From contig BTUU01000004.1 in the NCBI GenBank assembly GCA_045863555.1, positions 62,001 to 126,000 of the forward strand: DNA of 64,000 nt. Direction: 5' to 3'. Within the stretch, counting starts at the first letter, position 1; every line of letters starts with the position of its first letter. A program made the translations under genes and the position numbers. Positions 8,509 to 16,133 of this stretch are shown here, piece by piece. The notes beneath the pieces were generated by a model. The model was not told where the DNA came from and searched no databases. It saw nothing but the letters and a program-made list of their open reading frames with translations. This DNA comes from JACRLV01 sp045863555 (lineage in GTDB: Bacteria; Planctomycetota; Phycisphaerae; UBA1845; Fen-1342).

Positions 8509-9843
8509 ATGAACCGTTTTACGCGCCCCGTTTCGGCGTTGCTGGCATTGCTCGCCCTCGCCGGGGCCTCGGTCGTGGCGACGGGCCAGGAAACCACCCC
8601 GGAACAACAGAAGCTCATGGCCAAGCGGGCGGCCGAGGCCGACGCGTATCGCAAACTGGCCGAGGCGGTTTACGGCCTTCAACTCAACTCGCGAACGTAC
8701 GTCAAGGACTTCGTCACCGAATCGGACGACATCCGCGGCGAAGTGGACACCATGATCCGCGGCATCCGGCTCGGCAAACCGACGTACTACGAAGACGGTT
8801 CCTGCGAGGTTCAGGCCGAAGTCACCGTCGCCAAGGTTGTCGAGACGCTTCGCTCCGCGCACAGCCGCCACTACAAGGGCGACAGCATCAAGAGCGAGGA
8901 TTTTGAGTCGATCACGAAGCGGATCGAGAAGAACGTCATCAAGGCGGTCGGCATGGGCGCGCCGCGCGAGGATCTTCCGCCCGAGCTTCCGATGGGCGTG
9001 GCCGAACAGCTCGGGCCCCCGCCGGTGAAGGCCGCCGGCGAGCGGCTGCCGCTGCCGCAGATCTGGCGGCAGGTCTCGCCGCGGGCGCGGCTGATGGCGA
9101 CGGAGGCCGCCCGCAAGGATGCGCAGCGGAAACTGGCTGAGCGGATCAAGGGGCTTCGCCTGACCGCCCGGACGCAGGTCCGGGATTTCGTCACGGAGAG
9201 CGACGTGATCACGGCCGAGCTTTCGGCCCACCTGGTCGGGACGGAGGAGGTCGGCCGGCCGTATTACCACCATGACGAACTGATCGTCGAAGTCACGATG
9301 CGCGTGCCGACGGAGCAGGTCATCGAGACGATCAAGAAGTTCCACTCCGCCCACTACAAGGGCGATGACGTCAAGGCGACCGACATCGAAAGCTCAGTCA
9401 AGTCGGTCATCAAGAAGGACTTCGAAGCGACGGGCATGGGCACGGTCGCCCCGGCCGATCTGCGGCGCTATGAAGAGCGGGCGCAGGTCGAGCTTCCGGA
9501 CTGGGTCGGCGGCATGATCGAGGCGGAGGGGCGCGGCACGGATGATCAGTTCGAGACGCCGCAGGGGCGGCTCAAGGCGGCAAGGGCCGCGGAGATGGAC
9601 GCCCGCCGCAGGCTGGCGGAGCGGATCGCGGGGCTTCAACTGAAGTCCGAGACGCTGGTGAAGGATTTCGTCACCGAGCATGACGCGATCGCGTCGCAGG
9701 TCGACGCGGTCATCGTCGAGTCCGAGGTTGTGAGCACGCGGTTTGAAGACGGCACGGCGGTCGTGGTCGTCCGCGTGCCCGGCATGCGCGTGTGGGCGAC
9801 GGTCAATCACGCTCCACGGAGCGGCGGGATCGTCGAACCCTGA
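8509..9843 (+). CDS. Exported protein with three repeats of a ~160-residue module
   Basis: A signal peptide (FTRPVSALLALLALAGASVV, cleavage near ATG-QE) precedes three tandem modules. Each has a helix rich in A/D/R (AAEADAYRKLAEAVYGLQL and equivalents), then VKDFVTESD or a variant at residues 65, 224 and 384, then a short beta stretch. The first two end in HYKGD at 121-125 and 282-286, so the repeat length is about 160. The helix-strand pattern recalls LPP20/FlgT N-terminal domains, but I cannot confirm homology. It starts a plus-strand cluster; the next exported protein carries the same module. ATG follows an AGGAG at 9 bases. Confidence 0.8.
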   Translation: MNRFTRPVSALLALLALAGASVVATGQETTPEQQKLMAKRAAEADAYRKLAEAVYGLQLNSRTYVKDFVTESDDIRGEVDTMIRGIRLGKPTYYEDGSCEVQAEVTVAKVVETLRSAHSRHYKGDSIKSEDFESITKRIEKNVIKAVGMGAPREDLPPELPMGVAEQLGPPPVKAAGERLPLPQIWRQVSPRARLMATEAARKDAQRKLAERIKGLRLTARTQVRDFVTESDVITAELSAHLVGTEEVGRPYYHHDELIVEVTMRVPTEQVIETIKKFHSAHYKGDDVKATDIESSVKSVIKKDFEATGMGTVAPADLRRYEERAQVELPDWVGGMIEAEGRGTDDQFETPQGRLKAARAAEMDARRRLAERIAGLQLKSETLVKDFVTEHDAIASQVDAVIVESEVVSTRFEDGTAVVVVRVPGMRVWATVNHAPRSGGIVEP

Positions 9844-9885
9844 CAGGGACAACCGGCAGGCACTGGAAAAATCGGAGTTGAAACG

Positions 9886-10047
9886 ATGAATCGGATCACA
9901 GCCCTCATCCGTTGGCTGACGCTCGCCGCGGTCATCCTGGCGTTTTCCGGCTGCTCGCAGAATGAGCACAAAGAGACCAAGATCACGCAGGAGCAGAAGG
10001 AAGGTCCCGTCGAGGACACTTCGCCCGGCGAGATGATCGTCGAATAG
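9886..10047 (+). CDS. Small lipoprotein (53 residues)
   Basis: The short frame encodes a lipoprotein signal (ITALIRWLTLAAVILAFSGC) with Cys23 as the lipidation site, followed by only 30 charged residues rich in Glu and Lys. An SD-like GGAG lies 10 bases before ATG. It is 42 bases after the repeated-module gene and is followed by a strong hairpin, so it could be expressed with the gene before it. The tail is too short for a folded domain, so it may act as a tether or partner. No family recognised. Confidence 0.6.
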   Translation: MNRITALIRWLTLAAVILAFSGCSQNEHKETKITQEQKEGPVEDTSPGEMIVE

Positions 10048-10076
10048 CGCGCCGCCCGAACGCGGCCGGCAATGCA

Positions 10077-10109
10077 GCGGGCGCGATCGCTCAATCCGAT
10101 CGCGCCCGC
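10077..10109 (+). terminator. Hairpin after the small lipoprotein gene
   Basis: Perfect 13-bp inverted repeat (GCGGGCGCGATCG, 10077-10089, with 10097-10109) and a 7-base loop. No T-run follows, so it is either a weak terminator or an RNA-stabilising hairpin separating the first two genes of the cluster from the third. It argues that the next gene starts at 10150 or 10165 and not further upstream. Confidence 0.5.
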
Positions 10110-10149
10110 GGGCTTCCGGTCCGGTGCGCGAAGCGATATCGTTAGGCTC

Positions 10150-11502
10150 ATGGTGGCGGCGGCGATGCGTCCTGCGAAAAACTTCGTCCGAGGGGGACGC
10201 CTGGTCGCGTGGCTCTGCGCGGCCATGGCCGCCTGCGCGGCGAATGCCCAGGCTCCGGAAACGGTCATTTCGCCCGGCGAGCGGCTCGGCATCGAGCGGC
10301 TCGCGCTCGGCAAGGCGCGCACGCGGCTGCTTCCGGCGATCCAGTCGCAGTCGCTCAAGCCGGAACTGACGGTCGGGGCCTGGGTCGCGAGCGACGTCGC
10401 CCTTGACCGAGCCCTGCGCATCTGGGTTCGTTCGCAGCCCACGTTCGGCGCAGCGCGGATCTACTCGGATCGCACGGGCGAAGTCGACGTGCGGGTGACG
10501 CCGGGCGAGCTTGCGCGGGAGCTTCTGTCGCTGCGGGAGCAGTTTCCGGCGGCCGGCGAGGGGCTGAGCGCGGCGGAGATCGAGGCGGCGGCGCGGCGCT
10601 GGTCGATCGTGTGGGTGACGGGAATCGTCGACGAGCCGCTTCCTGAGCGGGTCCGCGTGGACGGGTGGGAAGACGTGAGCGCCGAGGGGACCCAGGCGGC
10701 CCGCAACGCGGCCCGCGACGACGCGATCTACGCGCTGCTGGACGAGGCGGCGAGGCTGCGCGTGACGGCGGCCCGGCGGCTCGACGAGTTTCTCGCCTCC
10801 AGCGCCGCGGTCGAGGACGCCGTGCTCGACGGGCTGCGGACGGAGGCGAACGTCAAGGTCGAACTCGCGCCGGACCAGGTGGCGGTGGCGGAGGCGGCGA
10901 TCCCGATCCCGGCGCTCATTCGGATTCTCACGGACGTGCATGCGCGTCTCTACCAGGGCGACATGTTTCAATCGCCGGATTTTCGCGAGATGGCGCTGAC
11001 GGCCGGGATCGCCAGCATCCGCGCGACGGGGCTCGCGGCTCCTCCGGCGCGGTACCTGATCAAGCCAAAATATGAGCTGATCGAGCTGGATCGGCCCACG
11101 TGGGCGGATTCGACGCTGACGACGACGGGCATCTACGAGCCGCACGACTCGGACGACTTTCCGGCGTCGATGCGGGAGGAACTGGCCCGATTCGACGGGA
11201 TCGACCGGCTGCGCAGGATGGTCGAGGGGATCGAACTCCGAAAAGGCATCACGGTTGAACAATTTCTCGGCTACCACCGTCAACTCAAGGATGACGTGGT
11301 GGTCTTTCTCGGCGGTGCGAGGGCGATCGGCCGACCGGAGGGTCGGCCCGACGGCGGGGTCGCGGTGAAGGTCGAACTCCCGCTTCAGCGACTTTGGTGG
11401 ATTCTGCGCCGGGGCATGAAGACGATCGACGCCGACCCGGCCTCGCAGCCGGCGGCGTCGCAGCCGGCCGGCTCGCAGCCGATTCCCGCGGGCGTCGGTT
11501 GA
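10150..11502 (+). CDS. Exported protein with three divergent copies of the same module
   Basis: A signal peptide (GGRLVAWLCAAMAACAANA) is followed by three regions aligning by eye with the modules of the 8509 gene: about residues 45-130, 165-290 and 345-435. The middle one keeps the H-x3-Y-[KQ]-G-D motif as HARLYQGD (His264). The last reads FDGIDRLRRMVEGIELRKG ... IGRPEGRPDGGVAVKVELPL. The C-terminus is a low-complexity QPAASQPAGSQP tail. ATG 10150 and 10165 are both possible starts. The function is unknown; shared architecture with its neighbour suggests paralogues from one ancestral gene. Confidence 0.75.
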   Translation: MVAAAMRPAKNFVRGGRLVAWLCAAMAACAANAQAPETVISPGERLGIERLALGKARTRLLPAIQSQSLKPELTVGAWVASDVALDRALRIWVRSQPTFGAARIYSDRTGEVDVRVTPGELARELLSLREQFPAAGEGLSAAEIEAAARRWSIVWVTGIVDEPLPERVRVDGWEDVSAEGTQAARNAARDDAIYALLDEAARLRVTAARRLDEFLASSAAVEDAVLDGLRTEANVKVELAPDQVAVAEAAIPIPALIRILTDVHARLYQGDMFQSPDFREMALTAGIASIRATGLAAPPARYLIKPKYELIELDRPTWADSTLTTTGIYEPHDSDDFPASMREELARFDGIDRLRRMVEGIELRKGITVEQFLGYHRQLKDDVVVFLGGARAIGRPEGRPDGGVAVKVELPLQRLWWILRRGMKTIDADPASQPAASQPAGSQPIPAGVG

Positions 11503-11572
11503 GCGGCGCGCATGCCGCGCGGCCGGACACAGGCGCGGCCGTCCGCAAGACGGCGGCGGAAAGGAACGGAAC

Positions 11573-12763
11573 ATGAAGATTCGGAAAATACTGGCGGCGG
11601 TTGTCACACTGGGTCTCGTCGCGGCGCTGGCGGGCGCGCAGGAGTCTCCTCCCGCCGAAAAGCACGCCGAGGCGAAGACGGTTCGCGTGAAGGCAGAGGG
11701 CTACAACCGCGACGACGCGACGAAGCGGGCGCTGCGGCGGGCACTGGAGCAGGGTGCGGGCGTGCAGATCGCATCGTTCTCCAACACGGAGAATTTCGCG
11801 CTCGTCCGCGACACGATCTACAGCCGGGCGTTCGGCATCATCAAGGACTTCAAGGTCCTCAAGGAGGAGCCGGGGCCGGGCGGGACGGTCGAGATCGAGA
11901 TCGAGGCGATCGTCCGGCCCGACGCGGTGGCGCAGACGTGGGGCGAGGTGCAGAACCTGCTCGACCAGCTCGGCCGGCCGAAGATCATGGTGCTGATCGA
12001 TGAGCACATCGACGGGGAGCTTCAGAAGGAGTCGATCGTCGCGTCGCGGATCGAGCAGCTCTTCGTGAAAGCCGGGTTCGATCTGGTCGCACCGAAAGCG
12101 ATCGCCGCAATCAAGTCGGCCGAGGCCGACGATGCCGCGCGGGAGAAGAACGAGGCGAAGCTGGCGGCGCTGGCGAAAGACGCCGGGGCGCACATCTTCA
12201 TTCATGGAAACGCAAACGCGAACCGTTCGGGTCTGCGCGACATCTACGGCACGAAGGCGGCGTATTACAACTGCGATGTCCAGGCGAAGGTTTTCTACAC
12301 GGACACCGGCAAGCTGATCGCCAGCGAGTCGCTGCCGTCGACGGAGGCGGGCGTACGCTCATCGAAGGAATACAGCCCGCAGGCGGCCCGCAATGCGCTG
12401 GTGCAGGCGACGTACCGCGACGTCGACGCGCCGGGCTCGATGCCGCCGCTGGCGAACCGCATCTACGAGTCCGTCATGGTGCAGTGGTCGACGATGATCA
12501 CCGCGGGCGGGGATATCGAGCTTGAGATCGAGGGCATCGACTTCAAGAACTACGTGGCGGTCAAGCGGGCGCTGACGGACTTTGAGGGGGTCAAGTCGGT
12601 CAACGGCGATTTCACGAAGGGCATCGGCAAATTCCGGCTGAAGGCCGACCTCAAGGCCGATACGCTCGCGGAGAAACTGACGGAGAAGCCCTTCAGCGAC
12701 TATTTCGAAGTCGTCGACCTGAAGCTCAACCGGATCCAGGCGAAGGCCGTCACTCGCCCATAG
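11573..12763 (+). CDS. Exported FlgT/LPP20-like protein
   Basis: This protein of 396 residues has a clear signal peptide (KILAAVVTLGLVAALAGAQ). The N-terminal domain, with VRVKAEGYNRDDATKRALRRALEQG then a beta stretch ending VEIEIEAIVRP, resembles the LPP20/FlgT N-domain. The middle part (KIMVLIDEHIDGELQKES ... GAHIFIHGNANA) resembles the FlgT middle domain, and a small alpha/beta domain follows. FlgT is a flagellar H-ring protein in Vibrio, but no flagellar gene is nearby, so a flagellar role is not supported. SD AAGGAACGG precedes ATG. It ends the exported-protein cluster. Confidence 0.75.
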   Translation: MKIRKILAAVVTLGLVAALAGAQESPPAEKHAEAKTVRVKAEGYNRDDATKRALRRALEQGAGVQIASFSNTENFALVRDTIYSRAFGIIKDFKVLKEEPGPGGTVEIEIEAIVRPDAVAQTWGEVQNLLDQLGRPKIMVLIDEHIDGELQKESIVASRIEQLFVKAGFDLVAPKAIAAIKSAEADDAAREKNEAKLAALAKDAGAHIFIHGNANANRSGLRDIYGTKAAYYNCDVQAKVFYTDTGKLIASESLPSTEAGVRSSKEYSPQAARNALVQATYRDVDAPGSMPPLANRIYESVMVQWSTMITAGGDIELEIEGIDFKNYVAVKRALTDFEGVKSVNGDFTKGIGKFRLKADLKADTLAEKLTEKPFSDYFEVVDLKLNRIQAKAVTRP

Positions 12764-12820
12764 GAGACGCCGAGGCGGCCGGCACATCGCGACGGCCGAC
12801 AGTTCATTGAGTCAAACGGG

Positions 12821-12841
12821 GCCCGGGCTTATCGCCCGGGC
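12821..12841 (+). terminator. Putative terminator of the exported-protein cluster
   Basis: Two copies of the palindrome GCCCGGGC (12821-12828 and 12834-12841) form an 8-bp stem with loop TTATC. The following TCTGTGCTTTC is only weakly T-rich. Confidence 0.5.
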
Positions 12842-12912
12842 TCTGTGCTTTCGAGGGGCGTGCGCCGGTCCGTGCGGTCGTCGCCGGCGGTCATGGCCGC
12901 TATGCTCCCGGC

Positions 12913-14796
12913 ATGCACCGCCTGATCTGGATGACGTTCGTCGCGGCGTTCTTCATTGTGTCTCACCTCAACGGCCAATCCCGCGACCCTGTGCCGTTTC
13001 GGGTCGAGGCGCGGCTCGCGGACCGGCTCAACCCGGCCTCGCCCGGGCGGGTGGATCTCGGCGGCTGGCTGGGGGAGCGCGTCGCGGTGAACGCCGCGCG
13101 ACGGCTGGCCGAGGTGGATCTCGAACCGCTGCTGGCGGGATACCGCAAGAAGCCCGGTTCGCATCCGTGGATCGGCGAGCACATCGGCAAGTGGATGCAC
13201 GCGGCCACGCTGGCGTGGGCCGACACGGGCGATACCCGGCTGCGCGAGAAGCTCGACTACGCCGCGCGGGAGCTCATCGCCGCGCAGGAGGCCGACGGTT
13301 ACCTGGGGACCTATGAGCCGGCCCAGCGGTTCGGGCTGTTTCCGAATGCCGACTGGGATGTCTGGTCGCACAAGTACTGCCTCATCGGTCTGCTCACGTA
13401 TCACCGGTACACCGGCTCGGCCGAGGCGCTGGCGGCGGCGCGGCGGGCGGCGGACCTGCTGATCCGCACGTTCGGGACCGGGGGCAAGTCGATCGTCTCG
13501 GCCGGGACGCACGTCGGGATGGCTGCGACGAGCGTGCTGGAGCCGATCGTGCTGCTTTATCGCCTGACAGGCGATGAGCGGTATCTCGCGTTCGCGCGGT
13601 CGATCGTGGCCGCGTGGGACGAGCCGGGCGGGCCGCGGGTTCTCGAGACGCTGACGAAGGCTGGCGCGGTGAACCAGACCGCGAACGGAAAAGCGTATGA
13701 GATGCTGTCGAATCTCGTGGGGCTGTGTGAACTGGCCCGCGTGACGGGGGAAACGCGGCTGCTGACGCCGGCGCTCAACGCGTGGGAGGACGTCGTCCGC
13801 AACCAGCTCTATATCACGGGGAGCGCGAGCGCCGGCGAGCATTTCCGGGCCGCACACGAGCTGCCCAACGAGCAAAAGGCGAACGTCGGCGAGACGTGCG
13901 TCACGGTCACGTGGATGCAGCTCTGCCTGCAGCTCCTGCGGATCACCGGCGACGCAAAGTACGCCGATGAATTCGAGCGGGCGGCGTACAACCACCTCTG
14001 CGCCGCCCAGCGGCCGGACGGCGGCGCGTGGTGCTATTACACGTCGCTCGACGGCACGAAACCGTACGGCGACGCGACGAACTGCTGCCTTTCGAGCGGG
14101 CCGCGCGGGCTGGCGCTCGTGCCGACGGCGGCGTACCTGACGACGGTGCGCGGGGGCGCTTCCTATGTTGTGGTCAATACCTTCGAGTCTTCGACGGCGC
14201 GGCTCTCCGTTCCGGCCGGCGGTGCGAAGCAGCGTGGAGCGGCCGGCGGGGAGCAGAACGAGCTTGCGATTGAGCAGAAGAGCGGATTTCCGCGTGCGGG
14301 GAGCGCGGTGATCACGTTCACACCTCGAAGCGAGGCCGTCTTCGGCGTACTGATTCGTGCGCCGCGCTGGGCGCAACCGGCCCGCGTGCGTGAAGCGCCG
14401 ACCGCGCGCTACGACGACGGCGGGTGGCTGGTTGTGCCGCCGCGGTCGTGGAAAGCCGGGGACTCGCTGCACGTCGAATTCGCGCTGACGGTGCGGAGAG
14501 TGGGCGGGGATTTCGGTAATGCGGGGAGCGCGGCGTTCACCTGGGGGCCGTTCGTGCTCGCGTATGACACCGCGGAAAACCCGGGCGGGCCGGAGCCGGC
14601 CGCGGTGCGGCTGATCGACGAGGCGCGGCCAATGCTGCTCGCGCCGGCGGATCAAGATGGGGCGAGCAGCCGTCTCCGATTTGGATTCGAAGTGGGGCGC
14701 GTCGGCGATTCGACGGTTGCCCGTGCGACGCTCGTTCCGTTTGCGGACGCAGGGCGGACGGGCGGCGAGTTTCGCGTGTGGCTCGCGGCGGAATAA
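12913..14796 (+). CDS. GH127-type (DUF1680) glycoside hydrolase, exported
   Basis: The protein has 627 residues with a signal peptide (LIWMTFVAAFFIVSHLNGQ) and an alpha/alpha-barrel catalytic domain: DLGGWLGERV near the start, WIGEHIGKWMHAATLAW and QEADGYLGTY in the barrel. The GH127 zinc site is visible: Glu327 and Cys329 in GETCVTVTW and the pair Cys391-Cys392 in NCCLSSGPRG. They match the Glu/Cys3 site in which one cysteine is the nucleophile of beta-L-arabinofuranosidase HypBA1. C-terminal beta domains follow. The likely activity is hydrolysis of arabinofuranose-containing glycans outside the cytoplasm; the exact substrate is inference. It ends 2 bases from a convergent glycosyltransferase gene. 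Confidence 0.88.
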   Translation: MHRLIWMTFVAAFFIVSHLNGQSRDPVPFRVEARLADRLNPASPGRVDLGGWLGERVAVNAARRLAEVDLEPLLAGYRKKPGSHPWIGEHIGKWMHAATLAWADTGDTRLREKLDYAARELIAAQEADGYLGTYEPAQRFGLFPNADWDVWSHKYCLIGLLTYHRYTGSAEALAAARRAADLLIRTFGTGGKSIVSAGTHVGMAATSVLEPIVLLYRLTGDERYLAFARSIVAAWDEPGGPRVLETLTKAGAVNQTANGKAYEMLSNLVGLCELARVTGETRLLTPALNAWEDVVRNQLYITGSASAGEHFRAAHELPNEQKANVGETCVTVTWMQLCLQLLRITGDAKYADEFERAAYNHLCAAQRPDGGAWCYYTSLDGTKPYGDATNCCLSSGPRGLALVPTAAYLTTVRGGASYVVVNTFESSTARLSVPAGGAKQRGAAGGEQNELAIEQKSGFPRAGSAVITFTPRSEAVFGVLIRAPRWAQPARVREAPTARYDDGGWLVVPPRSWKAGDSLHVEFALTVRRVGGDFGNAGSAAFTWGPFVLAYDTAENPGGPEPAAVRLIDEARPMLLAPADQDGASSRLRFGFEVGRVGDSTVARATLVPFADAGRTGGEFRVWLAAE

Positions 14797-14798
14797 CG

Positions 14799-16112
14799 TT
14801 ACGGGCGCGTGCGCTTATCCCGGCATCGTTCGTAGAACGCGACGGTCCGCGCGGTCATTTCCTCGCGGGTCGGAATTGACGGACGGAGCTCGTCTGCTTC
14901 CCGCCGGGACTGTGCGAGAATGCACGCCGCGAGGGCTTCGGCGTCGCCCGGCGGGAATCGGCACGATTCATCCGCCACCAGTTCCGCGATCCCCGGAACA
15001 TCGCTGGAGACGACCGCCTTCCCCCGCGCGTACGCCTCGCTCGCGACATTCGGGAGATTCTCCGGCCAAAGGCTGGGGATCACCACGAGGTCGAGCGCGT
15101 CATAGAACGCCGGCATCGACTCGGGGGCGATGCGCCCCAGCATCTGCACGTTCAGGCCCTGCGCTTCGCGACGCACCGCCTGTTCGTACTCGGCGTCACC
15201 ACCGGCCGTCGCGATGCGCAATTCACAGACGCCCCCCTGCTCCGCCAATGCCCGCACAGCCCGGATCAGCGTCAGGACGCCTTTGTGCCGGCCGAGCGCG
15301 CCTGCATAGCCCAGGACCAGCGATCGGTCATTCGACGCTGCGCCCGGGGGCGCACGGCGAGGCCCGTTCAGATTCTCGAACCAGTGCGGCTCGAGGCCAT
15401 TCTGGATGAAGGCGGTCCGCGGGTGCGTGAGGCGGGGACTCAGCATCGCTTCCGCGGTCCGCGAGAGGAAGATGACGCCGTCGCCGGCGTTGAGCGCTTC
15501 GAGCAGGATCGACCGCCGCTGCCGCCAGCGCGACCACTCGGCCGGGGGCAGTCCGCGGCTCATGGCCCGCACGGCGAAGAGCGCGGGCAGCATGACCGAC
15601 AAGAGCGGCATCGCCGCGGCCGCGCGGAGGACGCGCGATTCGTGTGATGCCGCGATGCAACGCACGCACTCGGTCCATTTCACCTCACCGCTACACACGC
15701 CGCCCGACGAATGGTAGAGCGTGTGCTTCGGGCACACCCACCAGAAATCGACGACGGTGGTGATGATCGGAACGCCGGCCCGCCGCGCCGCGTGGCCGAT
15801 GCCGACGCCGATGTGCGCCGGGTTTACGAGATGCACGAGGTCGGGTTTTTCGCTGCGAATCACGCGTTCCAGCACGGAAGGCGAGATTCCCTGAACGGCC
15901 ATCCAGCCATTCGATGGATAGGCGAGAATCCGCGGGGCGGCCTCGAACTCGACGCCGGCCGGGAGACTTTCGCCGCGGCGTTCCGGGTCGCCGGCCAGGA
16001 TGACGGTCTCGTGCCCGAGCCTGGCGAGGCCGGAGGTGAGCAGCGAGAGATACCGCTCGGTCCCCTGGCGGTATCCCCGTCCGTACTGCATCGTCGCAAA
16101 GAGGATCTTCAT
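14799..16112 (-). CDS. GT4-family glycosyltransferase
   Basis: The GT-B fold enzyme has 437 residues: KILFATMQYGRGYRQGTERY at the start and a C-terminal nucleotide-binding half (LVLGYAGALGRHKGVLTLI ... IPSLWPENLPNVASEAYA) with the EX7E motif of retaining GT4 enzymes. It contains a Cys cluster in the middle (CSGEVKWTECVRC) that could bind zinc. It is cytoplasmic and would transfer a sugar in polysaccharide or glycolipid assembly. It lies 21 bases downstream of the GT4-GT2 fusion gene, so the two probably build the same glycan. Confidence 0.9.
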   Translation of the reverse strand: MKILFATMQYGRGYRQGTERYLSLLTSGLARLGHETVILAGDPERRGESLPAGVEFEAAPRILAYPSNGWMAVQGISPSVLERVIRSEKPDLVHLVNPAHIGVGIGHAARRAGVPIITTVVDFWWVCPKHTLYHSSGGVCSGEVKWTECVRCIAASHESRVLRAAAAMPLLSVMLPALFAVRAMSRGLPPAEWSRWRQRRSILLEALNAGDGVIFLSRTAEAMLSPRLTHPRTAFIQNGLEPHWFENLNGPRRAPPGAASNDRSLVLGYAGALGRHKGVLTLIRAVRALAEQGGVCELRIATAGGDAEYEQAVRREAQGLNVQMLGRIAPESMPAFYDALDLVVIPSLWPENLPNVASEAYARGKAVVSSDVPGIAELVADESCRFPPGDAEALAACILAQSRREADELRPSIPTREEMTARTVAFYERCRDKRTRP

Positions 16113-16133
16113 TCCGGCTCTGCTTTCGCGGCG

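Noticed and set aside
9394..11607. 737-residue minus-strand open frame across the exported cluster
   Set aside because: It spans three plus-strand genes with signal peptides and a hairpin; its composition is Arg/Pro-rich and has no recognisable domain.
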